Assembly (NCBI RefSeq): GCF_001542415.1
Contig: NZ_LNCU01000011.1
Span: 70,137 to 123,484, forward strand
DNA from: Bradyrhizobium macuxiense
Lineage (GTDB): Bacteria; Pseudomonadota; Alphaproteobacteria; Rhizobiales; Xanthobacteraceae
Direction: 5' to 3'
DNA length: 53,348 nt
Shown here: positions 35,618 through 43,558 of the stretch, in pieces
Layout of the letters: every line of letters starts with the position of its first letter
How positions within the stretch are numbered: position 1 is the stretch's first letter
Notes under the pieces: model-generated
Told to the model about the DNA's origin: nothing
Databases searched by the model: none
Seen by the model: only the letters and a program-made list of their open reading frames with translations
Made by a program: the position numbers and the translations under genes

Positions 35618-35701
35618 CTAGACGATGTGCTCGACCTTCCGCATCTCCTGCAGGCGAGCCAGGCAAAATTCCCGGTAAAATGCGTTGATGAAGTCCCACA
35701 T
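35618..35701 (-). CDS. Microprotein candidate (27 aa)
   Basis: A 27-codon frame reading MWDFINAFYREFCLARLQEM then RKVEHIV. It is amphipathic and helical, with aromatic residues on one face. AAGGGGA lies about eleven bases before the ATG. It lies 12 bases upstream of the other small minus-strand frame, so the two could share a transcript. I recall similar short peptides in Bradyrhizobium, but the evidence is limited. Positions 35702-36069 beyond it hold no larger gene. Confidence 0.4.
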   Translation of the reverse strand: MWDFINAFYREFCLARLQEMRKVEHIV

Positions 35702-36069
35702 GATCCAATCCCCTTTGGTGCAATAGGGGGGAGGCTGCGCCAGGTTTGTTTCGGGCTGACTTCGCGGAGCGGGGAAAATGGTTTCGTCCGCTGTCTTTGG
35801 CGGAGTAGGCGCGCCACGGCCGATGAAGATGGGCATGACAGGCCTATGACGCACCGGCCTGGTTCCTCGCCGCGATCGCCGAATCTGCGACAGGCTACGA
35901 TCTAACGCTTGACTTCCCCTCGGATGGGGCAGCCACGGCATTGCCAGGAGCATGACCCGGTTTCATACTGTTGCACAATCCGGCGGCCCACTTCGACCAG
36001 CAAGCTGACGCTGCGAGCAAGCGAAAATACGGGCGACGATGCCGGACTTCGAAGAGCGGAGGGACGGTG

Positions 36070-36888
36070 ATGCTGTTTCGTCTCGCATTTGCTCTTGTGG
36101 CGCTGACGGTGCTGCTGGTTGATCCCATTGACGCCGTATCGCAGGGCATGTTGAGCAACGTCGACCTCAACAGCTCCGAAATGTCGATGGCGGAGATGAC
36201 GCGCGCCGAGGTCGAGGCGCTCCTCAAGGCGGCGCCTCAGGACCCCGCAGGCCAGCGCTCCGCGGATTTGCAAGGGAAGCGGCTCTCCAACCTCGATCTC
36301 TCAGGGCTTGACTTCTCCGGCAGCAATCTTCGCCTCGTCAAGTTCAACCGGACCAATCTGAAAGGCGCACGCTTCGATCATGCCATCCTCAACCAGGCCT
36401 GGCTGATCGACGCGGATTTGACCGGTGCGTCTCTTGTGAACGCATCACTGCTCGGCACGCAGATGCAACGCGCGAAGCTCGGCGGCGCCGATCTGAACGG
36501 CGCCCGCGTCACCGCGGATCTTTCCGGTGCCAGCCTGACCGGGGCCAGGCTCACCGGCGCCGATTTGAGCGCCGATATGCGCAACCAATCGATGGGCCTG
36601 ATGCGCGGCGTGCTCAAATCCGCCGATCTCAGGAATGCGGATCTGAGCGGCGCCAGGCTTTCTCGTGCGGATCTCGAATTCGCACAGTTGCAGAACGCCA
36701 ACCTGGCAAATTGCGATCTCAAGCAGGCCGACCTTGCGGGAGCCGACTTGTCCAACGCCAATCTCGCAGGCGCCGATTTCACCGGGACCGACCTCGCGTC
36801 GGCCCTCTTGCCGAGCGCAGCAGCGCTGGAAAAGGCCAGCAATCTGGACAAGGCCTTGAACTTGAACCTGGCGCGGCGTCACCCCTGA
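36070..36888 (+). CDS. Exported pentapeptide-repeat protein
   Basis: A 272-residue protein with a signal peptide (about residues 1-24, MLFRLAFALVALTVLLVDPI). After a helical stretch, residues about 68-255 are pentapeptide repeats of the A(D/N)LxX type, such as LSGLDFSGSNL, ADLTGASLVNASL, ADLNGAR and ADLSNANLAGADFTGTDLAS. This forms a right-handed quadrilateral beta-helix. Known members bind DNA gyrase or act as envelope scaffolds; here export suggests an envelope role. GGAGGGACGG lies before the ATG. Confidence 0.88.
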   Translation: MLFRLAFALVALTVLLVDPIDAVSQGMLSNVDLNSSEMSMAEMTRAEVEALLKAAPQDPAGQRSADLQGKRLSNLDLSGLDFSGSNLRLVKFNRTNLKGARFDHAILNQAWLIDADLTGASLVNASLLGTQMQRAKLGGADLNGARVTADLSGASLTGARLTGADLSADMRNQSMGLMRGVLKSADLRNADLSGARLSRADLEFAQLQNANLANCDLKQADLAGADLSNANLAGADFTGTDLASALLPSAAALEKASNLDKALNLNLARRHP

Positions 36889-37155
36889 GGATCGCAGTGA
36901 TACGAACCCTGCCATTTCAGCCGGTGATCGACTGCTTTGCTACCCGCGCAAAGGCTTCGCCTTTGTTGCTGTCCACTCAAATTCCATATCTGGAGATGCG
37001 CGCCAGGCATGACTGCGAAGACGTTTGACTCAGCGCAACCGATCCCCCCGCAATTGCCCCTGAATTGGTTCGCAACTTTTTATCATCCATCTGCCTTATC
37101 AACACATTGTGGATTCAAATGAACCTGAACTCCGATGAATGTTGGGTCGATCTGG

Positions 37156-38463
37156 ATGCCGAAGACCTTGCGACCGATCGTGTCGTTGCTCCTGGGGCTC
37201 GCGTTCCTGCTTGCGGGCAGCGGCCTGCAATTTACCCTGCTGCCGCTGCGCGGCAGCGCAGAAGGCTTTGACAATCTTGCGCTCGGCGTCATCAGTTCCG
37301 CCTATTACGTCGGCTTCGTCAGCGGCTGTCTGCTCGCGCCTTACCTGATCCTGCGCGCAGGACACATTCGCGCCTTTACGGCAATGGTGGCGGTAGCGGC
37401 TGCCGTGGCGCTTGCCTACGCGCTCGCGCCGGTCGTCGCGGCCTGGATCGTGTTCCGCGCCCTGACCGGCCTCTGCCTCGCCGGACTCTACCTGGTGGTC
37501 GAGAGCTGGCTCAACGATCGCGCCTCGAACGAGACTCGCGGACTCGTGCTGTCGGCGTATGTGGTGGTCAATTATGTAGCCATCACATTTGGCCAGAGTT
37601 TGGTGACGCTTTATCCGATCGCCGAGGCTGGGAACTTCATGGTGGCAGCCATGCTGTCCTCGTTGGCTATCGTGCCGGTGGCGCTGACCCGCGCGGCGCA
37701 ACCAGCACCGATCACCATCGTCAGCTTTCGCGTCGGGCAGCTCTATCGCGCGGCGCCGGTCGCGCTGGTCGCAAGTTTCATGATTGGAGCCGCTAACGGT
37801 GCATTCTGGGGGCTTGCGCCGCTGTCGGCCGCCGGCAGCGGCCTCAGCATCAATCATGCGGCGCTGTTCATGAGTACGTCGGTGCTGGCTGGAGCGATCG
37901 TCCAGTTGCCGATCGGCCGCCTGTCCGACCGCTTCGATCGCCGCTGGGTTTTGCTTGTTCTCCTGGTCGGAGCCGCCGCCGCGGGCGTCGCCTCGTGGCT
38001 GATCTCCGCATCGGGAAATACGCTGCTGCTGTTCGGCATTCTCTTCGGGGCGCTCGCGCTGCCCGGCTATTCGCTTGCCGCTGCCCACGCCTATGACAAG
38101 ACACCGGCGAGTGACATCGTCCCGATAGCCGCTACAATCCTGCTTACCAACGGCCTCGGTTCGGTGCTCGGGCCTCTTATTGCCGCCATCTTCATGTCGG
38201 CGGCAGGGCCGCGCGCGCTATTCCTGTTTACCGCGATTGTCCAGGCGCTGCTTGCCGCCTACGTATTCTACCGCACGCGTGTCCAGACCTCGCTTGCCTC
38301 CGTGCGAAAGACAGAGTTCGATCTTGCCACGACCGCGCTCGTGGGCACGGTGGTCACGCACGATGCGCTGGACCCGGCCGATCCCTCGATCGTTATCCCC
38401 GAAGGCTATGCGCGCGCGCCCATGCGAGCCAATGCCAGATCGGCTCGGCCGTCGGAGCGCTGA
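37156..38463 (+). CDS. MFS transporter
   Basis: A 435-residue major facilitator with about twelve helices. Family features include LLLGLAFLLAGSGLQFTLLP at helix 1, VFRALTGLCLAGLYLVVESW at helix 4, and the loop motif GRLSDRFDRRWVLL between helices 8 and 9. The C-terminal 50 residues are a cytoplasmic tail with THDALDPADPSIVIPEGYAR. The branch resembles YcaD-type proteins of unknown substrate. The first ATG at 37135 is also in frame; 37156 begins the conserved sequence. Confidence 0.88.
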   Translation: MPKTLRPIVSLLLGLAFLLAGSGLQFTLLPLRGSAEGFDNLALGVISSAYYVGFVSGCLLAPYLILRAGHIRAFTAMVAVAAAVALAYALAPVVAAWIVFRALTGLCLAGLYLVVESWLNDRASNETRGLVLSAYVVVNYVAITFGQSLVTLYPIAEAGNFMVAAMLSSLAIVPVALTRAAQPAPITIVSFRVGQLYRAAPVALVASFMIGAANGAFWGLAPLSAAGSGLSINHAALFMSTSVLAGAIVQLPIGRLSDRFDRRWVLLVLLVGAAAAGVASWLISASGNTLLLFGILFGALALPGYSLAAAHAYDKTPASDIVPIAATILLTNGLGSVLGPLIAAIFMSAAGPRALFLFTAIVQALLAAYVFYRTRVQTSLASVRKTEFDLATTALVGTVVTHDALDPADPSIVIPEGYARAPMRANARSARPSER

Positions 38464-38517
38464 CCCGGTACGCTGCTCGCGGCGGCATTGGGCGCCGCCG
38501 TCATTGGGAGGCCAACC

Positions 38518-38664
38518 ATGCGCGTTGAAGCCGAGCTCCATCCTGATGACGACGGTACGATGCTGGCGCCTCATTTCGATAGCGACGGAGCGTTGCACAT
38601 CCTGAAATTCGATGAGACGCGCGCTGACTGGGAACTGATGATGTTCGAGCGGGCGCAGACGTGA
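38518..38664 (+). CDS. Short soluble protein (48 aa)
   Basis: ATG at 38518 with GGGAGG six bases upstream opens a 48-codon frame reading MRVEAELHPDDDGTMLAPHF then DSDGALHILKFDETRADWEL and MMFERAQT. The ribosome site is among the best in the window, and the acidic, balanced composition is protein-like. It lies 54 bases after the MFS gene on the same strand and may be co-transcribed. Family unknown to me. Beyond it, 38665-38998 has no gene, only a repeat segment at 38736-38762. Confidence 0.6.
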   Translation: MRVEAELHPDDDGTMLAPHFDSDGALHILKFDETRADWELMMFERAQT

Positions 38665-38998
38665 AATGCGGTTCTCTCTGGGGCGCTAGCCGCAGTGCAC
38701 CACCCGTCGCCGCAGTCGCGCAAAACCGTGAAATGGCGCGCCACGGCCGATGAGGATGGGCACTATTGCTTCGCTGTGGCGCTACAATGCCATAGCCGGC
38801 GACACGCTCCAATTGGCAAGTCTGGGATGCCCTGCGATCGAGCGCTGCGACTCAGCCTGGGGGGGCGCCCGCGTTAGGGATTGAATTGCAGCGTCCAGCG
38901 ACAAGAATTATGCTTTGTCTTGAAAACCACGCAGCCGCTCATCGTGCGGCGGGCAGGACCACGGTGGATGGGTTGCATGTCGCACCGGAGGTGACGCC

Positions 38999-39469
38999 AT
39001 GACTATTTCTCCCACACTGCACAAATATCTCTCTGCCGAAAACATCGAGTACGAAGAAATCCCGCACGTGCTGACGATGTCATCCGCCCATACTGCCCAG
39101 GCATGTCACGTCCCGGGCGATCGCTTGGCCAAGGCGATTGTGTTGCGTCGTGACGGCGGCTACCTGCTCGCCGTGCTGCCGGCATCGCACCACCTCAGGC
39201 TGGCGGATCTGAGAGCGAGATTCGGCGACAATATCGCCATGGCCGGCGAAAGCGAGATCGATCAGCTGTTCGCGGACTGCGCGCATGGGGCGGTTCCCGC
39301 CGCCGGCATTTGCTATGGGCTCGACGTTATCGTTGATGACGGCATCCAGATGCAGCCTGATATCTATATAGAAGCCGGCGATCATGAGACGCTGCTTCAT
39401 CTCGGTCGTGCGCAGTTCGCACGCCTGACCGCCAATGCGCTGCACGGCCGCATCAGTGCGCACGACTGA
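38999..39469 (+). CDS. YbaK/EbsC-family aminoacyl-tRNA deacylase
   Basis: A 156-residue protein of the YbaK/ProX editing fold, which removes misacylated amino acids from tRNA (for example Ala or Cys from tRNA-Pro) in trans. Typical features are VLTMSSAHTAQACHVPGDRL near the N-terminus, AKAIVLRRDGGYLLAVLPAS with the conserved lysine, and the ending Q-x-D-I-Y-I-E-A-G-D-H. GGAGG eight bases upstream fixes the ATG. Substrate tRNA is not evident. Confidence 0.87.
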   Translation: MTISPTLHKYLSAENIEYEEIPHVLTMSSAHTAQACHVPGDRLAKAIVLRRDGGYLLAVLPASHHLRLADLRARFGDNIAMAGESEIDQLFADCAHGAVPAAGICYGLDVIVDDGIQMQPDIYIEAGDHETLLHLGRAQFARLTANALHGRISAHD

Positions 39470-39594
39470 CGCGGCATGATGACGTGGCCATCTGTCGGCG
39501 CGCCCTGATCAAGGCGCGGCACACATGCGCTCGCGCCCGATCTGCTGTATAAATTGCAAGAGAGGGGGCTGCTGCCTTGCAAGGGAGGTCCTCC

Positions 39595-40014
39595 ATGAAA
39601 GTCAAGGACATGATGCACAAGGGCGTCGATTGGGTAAGCCCCGACACCCCAATCACCGAAATCGCGAAATTGATGCAAGCGCATGACATCGGCTGCATTC
39701 CGATCGGGCATGACGATCATCTGATCGGGATGGTGACGGATCGCGACATCGTCTGCAAAGGTCTTGTGAGCAAGGATTTCAACCCTGCGCGCACGATGGC
39801 GCGGGATGTGATGACCAAGGGCATCCACTGCTGCCGGGAAGACGACGATCTCGCGAAAGCGGTGCATCACATGGAGACGCTCAAGATCCGCCGGCTACCG
39901 GTGATCAACAAGAGCAAACGGATGGTCGGCATGATCAGCCTGGGCGATGTGGGCCACTCTGCCGGTGCCGATCTCCTGTCCCAATGCATGAAGAGCGTCT
40001 CGGCTCATCATTGA
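39595..40014 (+). CDS. Tandem CBS-domain protein
   Basis: A 139-residue protein made of two CBS motifs: MKVKDMMHKGVDWVSPDTPI to MVTDRDIVCKGLV, then TMARDVMTKGIHCCREDDDL to MVGMISLGDVG. Such pairs bind AMP, ATP or SAM and act as sensors. It is the last host gene before the integrated element. GGGAGG lies upstream of the ATG. The hairpin TCTGCCGG (40026-40033) with CCGGCAGA (40040-40047) follows and may be its terminator. Confidence 0.9.
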   Translation: MKVKDMMHKGVDWVSPDTPITEIAKLMQAHDIGCIPIGHDDHLIGMVTDRDIVCKGLVSKDFNPARTMARDVMTKGIHCCREDDDLAKAVHHMETLKIRRLPVINKSKRMVGMISLGDVGHSAGADLLSQCMKSVSAHH

Positions 40015-40091
40015 GGCAAGGCCGGTCTGCCGGAAACGACCGGCAGATCGGCCAGCACCATGATCGGACAACAAACCCCGCCAAAAAAGAA

Positions 40092-40140
40092 TGGCGCGCT
40101 CGGAGAGATTCGAACTCCCGACCCTCGGAATCGAAATCCG
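40092..40140 (-). other. Attachment site: 3' part of tRNA-Arg(TCG)
   Basis: Read on the minus strand, 40140-40092 gives the anticodon loop TTTCGAT (anticodon TCG), the variable loop, a T-arm with GTTCGAATC, the acceptor 3' strand and the CCA end. The 5' half (acceptor strand, D-arm) is missing: sequence right of 40140 is not tRNA. This is the classic footprint of site-specific integration, leaving the host's original 3' end on one side. The intact tRNA should sit at the far right end of the element, outside this window. Confidence 0.85.
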
Positions 40141-40406
40141 GCCAGCACGCTAGGAAAATCAACGTCCGTTCTGAACTTTCGTGATCCGTTCGCACATTGA
40201 AGACACTAAAGAATTTCGAGCGTTCAGAATGCGTGCTGCCAAGTTTATTTTCTAAGCCGCAACCGTTTTCGCGTCGCCGATGCCTAGTTTTGTTTGTTGG
40301 CGCTTTACGTTTCGCGCGGCGATCAACCACATATTGGTAGGTGCCAAGTTTCGGGGCTTGAGTGAGTGCCGATCGTAATCAGTCGACAAACACTTGGAGG
40401 AAAGGA

Positions 40407-40577
40407 ATGACGCAGCAGCTTAACTTCCACCGCGACACCACGCCGATCAAGATCCCAGGTTCTCACAATTTGTATTACGACCCGATCCAGATCGACCGCG
40501 AGCTGACCAGGATGTTTCAGATGGGAGACGCATACTTCGATGAAGATAATCGCAACACACGCGCCACTCGGCGCTGA
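40407..40577 (+). CDS. Small element protein, unknown
   Basis: A 56-residue protein starting MTQQLNFHRDTTPIKIPGSH and continuing NLYYDPIQIDRELTRMFQMG. A strong GGAGGAAAGG precedes the ATG. It is the first gene of the element's left operon and overlaps the next by 38 bases. Polar and tyrosine-rich; not recognised. The 230 bases upstream contain two direct copies of TGCCAAGTTT (40237-40246 and 40342-40351), perhaps control sites. Confidence 0.55.
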   Translation: MTQQLNFHRDTTPIKIPGSHNLYYDPIQIDRELTRMFQMGDAYFDEDNRNTRATRR

Positions 40578-40755
40578 TCTCGCGTTGGCAGACGTCGAAA
40601 TCATGCCGGGCGTCAAGATGTTCGGCGTTCGCATTACCCGCGCTCACGACGGTTCGTATCGAGCCTTCGCACGCGGCGCTGCGTTCGATCGCGAAATGGT
40701 CAAGACTATCGCAACTATGATTTTGGGCGAATGCCGATATGCCAGCGCAATCTGA
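40540..40755 (+). CDS. Small phage-type protein, unknown
   Basis: A 71-residue protein reading MKIIATHAPLGADLALADVE then IMPGVKMFGVRITRAHDGSY. The MPGVKMFGVRI strand pattern resembles a SpoVG-like or small OB-type fold, but I cannot assign it. It overlaps both neighbours, as usual in compact phage operons. GGGAGA lies upstream of the ATG. Confidence 0.55.
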   Translation: MKIIATHAPLGADLALADVEIMPGVKMFGVRITRAHDGSYRAFARGAAFDREMVKTIATMILGECRYASAI

Positions 40756-42196
40756 TCCAACAAACTTTATTGCCATGAAGGGCGCATGCACGATGCACAG
40801 CACTACAGCTAAACCGACCGATAACGTTATCCTCCACGATTTCGCCGCCAACGACAATCAGCGCGAGATCGGCGCGGGAGTATCACCAACCGAGGACGGT
40901 GTGGCCAAGGTGTTTGCGAACGTCTATCGCGACCAGCTTCGCTATTGTCATACTGCTGGTGCATGGCACGAATGGACCGGGCAATACTGGAAGCGCGACG
41001 AAAAAGAGATCGCACTGCACTACGCGCGACTTATGGCGCGCGAGATGTCGAAGGGTACTAACAGCCCAAGAACGCTTGCTTCAATCAGAAAGCGCTCTTT
41101 TGCGCGCGGCGTTGAGGGATTTGCGCAAGGCGAGCCGATATTGGCACGCACGTTCGAGGACTGGGATCGTGACCCTTTCCTGCTCGGCACGCCAGATGGC
41201 ACCGTTGACTTGCGCACTGGAAAGCTGCGCGAGGCCGATCCAGCAGACGGCATTACGAAAATCACATCTGTCTCGCCATCTGACGCAGAAGATTGTCGGC
41301 GATGGCTGCAGTTTCTAGCTGAAGCCATGAACGACGATAAGGAGAAGATCCGATTCCTGAAACAGTGGACCGGTTATTGCCTTTCCGGCGATACGCGAGA
41401 GCAAAAATTGGTTTTTGCATACGGCCCTGGCGGGAACGGCAAGGGAATGTACGTCAACACTGTCAAGCACATCATGAACGACTATGCGGTTGTTGCCAGC
41501 ATGGAAACGTTCACTGCCAGCAAGTGGGACCGCCACCCGACCGATCTTGCCATGCTTCGCGGCGCACGCCTGGTGACTGCATCCGAGACTGAGCAGGGTC
41601 GCGCTTGGGCGGAAAGTCGCATCAAGTCGCTGACCGGTGGCGACCCGATTACCGCGCGCTTCATGCGGGAAAACTTCTTCACCTACATGCCGCAGTTTAA
41701 GCTGACGATTATCGGCAATCACCAACCATCGCTGCATAGCGTTGACGAGGCGAATAGACGTCGATTCATGATCGTGCCGTTCACGCACACGCCCGCGAAG
41801 AAGGATCTTGAGCTAGATAAGAAGCTTATTAGCGAAGCACCCGGCATCCTGCGCTGGGCGATCAATGGATATCTGGATTGGCAGCGCGAAGGTCTGGTGC
41901 GCCCGAAATCTATTGCGGAGGCGACCGAGGCTTACTTCGCTGAGCAGGACGTCTTTGGGCAATGGCTCTCTGATTGTTGCCGGGTTGATATCCGAAATAG
42001 GAGTGTTTCCGAATTCGCCGCCGATCTATTCGAGTCGTGGGCGAAATATGCAGAGGCGGCAGGCGAACATGCCGGAACGGCAAAATCCTTCGGGCAAGAG
42101 CTTGTGAAACGAGGTTTCGAGAGGAAGCGCACACAACACGGAGCAATGTACATCGGTGTGCAGGTTTCGCGGCCCGCTGCAAGCAATGACGCATGA
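40739..42196 (+). CDS. Phage/plasmid SF3 helicase (P4 primase C-terminal/D5 family)
   Basis: A 485-residue protein. The N-terminal 200 residues have the D5_N-type region, including GTPDGTVDLRTGKLREADPA. The SF3 ATPase follows: Walker A FAYGPGGNGKG at about 226-236, a Walker B-like region LARLVTASE-type (here RGARLVTASETEQG), and motif C in FKLTIIGNHQPSL with the sensor asparagine. A C-terminal winged-helix part (about 400-480) may bind the origin. It should unwind DNA for element replication. The primase domain is absent and encoded separately at 42300. The start could also be 40775 or 40793. Confidence 0.88.
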   Translation: MPAQSDPTNFIAMKGACTMHSTTAKPTDNVILHDFAANDNQREIGAGVSPTEDGVAKVFANVYRDQLRYCHTAGAWHEWTGQYWKRDEKEIALHYARLMAREMSKGTNSPRTLASIRKRSFARGVEGFAQGEPILARTFEDWDRDPFLLGTPDGTVDLRTGKLREADPADGITKITSVSPSDAEDCRRWLQFLAEAMNDDKEKIRFLKQWTGYCLSGDTREQKLVFAYGPGGNGKGMYVNTVKHIMNDYAVVASMETFTASKWDRHPTDLAMLRGARLVTASETEQGRAWAESRIKSLTGGDPITARFMRENFFTYMPQFKLTIIGNHQPSLHSVDEANRRRFMIVPFTHTPAKKDLELDKKLISEAPGILRWAINGYLDWQREGLVRPKSIAEATEAYFAEQDVFGQWLSDCCRVDIRNRSVSEFAADLFESWAKYAEAAGEHAGTAKSFGQELVKRGFERKRTQHGAMYIGVQVSRPAASNDA

Positions 42197-42286
42197 CGCG
42201 TAATGACGGATTTTCCTTTTTTGGCCCATATACGCGCGCGTGTGAGAGATCATACGGAAAACGCGTCACCACGCGTCATTGCGTCA
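42186..42286. repeat. Iteron-like TGACGC array, inverted halves
   Basis: Direct TGACGC at 42186-42191 and 42193-42198 and TGACGG at 42203-42208 are mirrored by GCGTCA at 42263-42268, 42273-42278 and 42281-42286. The centre, about 42230-42242, is an alternating CGCGCG stretch. It spans the end of the helicase gene and the leader of the prim-pol gene. Such clustered short repeats next to replication genes could bind the initiator or a repressor. Confidence 0.65.
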
Positions 42287-42299
42287 CCAGGATTCCAAA

Positions 42300-43283
42300 A
42301 TGCTTGAACCTATAAACCACCTTCGCCGGGGCTTGATTGCGCACGGCTATCGACCCGTTGCCGTGAAGGGTAAGACACCTGCTGGCTACCGTTGGCAGGA
42401 ATTGCAATTGGCGGCGAATGTGGTGCCAGTCTATTCGCGGCAATATGCCGATTACCCTTCGACGGGCTTGATTTGCGGCGAATTGGTGGGTCTGGACGTC
42501 GACACACCAGACCAAGCAACCGCTGAGGCCATTCGCGGCATGGTTCCTGGCGCCAGTGCAGCACCGTTTCGCATCGGCAAGGCACCGAAGCGGCTCTATG
42601 CATTCCGCACCACCGAGCCGCGCGGAAAGACGTCGACGGGCGCCTATCTGATTAGCGGTGTGAAGTGCCAAGTCGAGGTTCTTGGTGTCGGCAACATGTT
42701 CGTGGCGTTCGGCACTCATCCGGACACCGGCAAGCCGTACGAATGGCACAACGGCAGTCCTGCCGAAACGCCACTCGCTGATCTGCCGGAAATTACACCG
42801 GGAACCGTGGACGCTCTGCTAGAGTGTGCGGAAGCCCACTTCGCAGCGCACGGCACCATCATCAAGCGGGCTAGGGTGCGTGACAACCAACCCAGGTCTG
42901 CGGCCGGCGATCATCCCTGGTCGGCAGTCAACAGCCAAGCGCTCAGCAATCTGAATGCATGGGTTATGGATATCGGTCTTGAGGATATGCGTCCGTACGC
43001 CAGCGGTTACCACAGCGTCGCCAACTTTCGACCGACACGCAGCACATATGCGAAGCAGCGTAACCGTGCGCTGTCGGTGCAACCGCAGGGCATCTTCGAC
43101 CACAGCGCTGGTGTCGGCATGTCGCCCATAGACCTCGCGTCAGCATGCCTTGGGCTATCGCCCGTCGAAGCGGTTGGCTGGTTAGAGAATAAACTCGGCA
43201 TTGCCGCACCACACATGGACTTCAGCAAGCTGTTGGCGAAGCACCGGCGACCCACACCGGGGAATGACCGACATTGCCGGTAG
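42300..43283 (+). CDS. Bifunctional primase/polymerase (prim-pol)
   Basis: A 327-residue protein with an N-terminal prim-pol domain. The catalytic acidic pair is in LDVDT (D66 and D68), preceded by CGELVGLDVD, and later basic and aromatic residues (APKRLYAFRT, KCQVEVLGVGNMFVAFGTHP) fit the nucleotide-binding half. The C-terminal 100 residues are probably a helical primase-associated region. AGGA precedes the ATG at 42300. It acts with the SF3 helicase just upstream; in P4-like elements both are usually one protein. Confidence 0.85.
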   Translation: MLEPINHLRRGLIAHGYRPVAVKGKTPAGYRWQELQLAANVVPVYSRQYADYPSTGLICGELVGLDVDTPDQATAEAIRGMVPGASAAPFRIGKAPKRLYAFRTTEPRGKTSTGAYLISGVKCQVEVLGVGNMFVAFGTHPDTGKPYEWHNGSPAETPLADLPEITPGTVDALLECAEAHFAAHGTIIKRARVRDNQPRSAAGDHPWSAVNSQALSNLNAWVMDIGLEDMRPYASGYHSVANFRPTRSTYAKQRNRALSVQPQGIFDHSAGVGMSPIDLASACLGLSPVEAVGWLENKLGIAAPHMDFSKLLAKHRRPTPGNDRHCR

Positions 43284-43558
43284 CCGGGTACGGGTACCCG
43301 CAAAGTGTACAACCTAGCCGCGTACATGCCGGTCGTGCAATCGCGCGCTAAATCCCGCGAGTTTTGAGGTTATTTTTGAAGGTTTAAAATTCGGGAGTTT
43401 GGGCAGGAAATTAAGGTAGCTAACTGTCCGAGCCGAAGTCGCGGAATTTTAAAACGGCCGGGGTATCTCGAAGTCCGCAGCTTATCGATCGCAGAAGACC
43501 AGCCGCTAAGGCACGCATAAACTTTTTTGATTGGTTTGATTATTCGATCGGCACGCAG
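43284..43558. other. AT-rich interval, candidate replication origin
   Basis: No gene is visible. The AT-rich core carries a 10-bp inverted repeat, TTTAAAATTC (43383-43392) with GAATTTTAAA (43444-43453), and further AT runs up to 43550. Its place right after the replication genes suggests an origin, but no tandem iterons were found here, so it may only be a promoter region for the gene at 43559. Confidence 0.35.

Noticed and set aside
40092..40140. Complete tRNA gene
   Set aside because: Only the anticodon loop to CCA end is present; the D-arm and 5' acceptor strand are missing.
39984..40184. Frame reading RRDSNSRPSES across the tRNA fragment
   Set aside because: This peptide is the well-known antisense translation of tRNA genes, not a protein.
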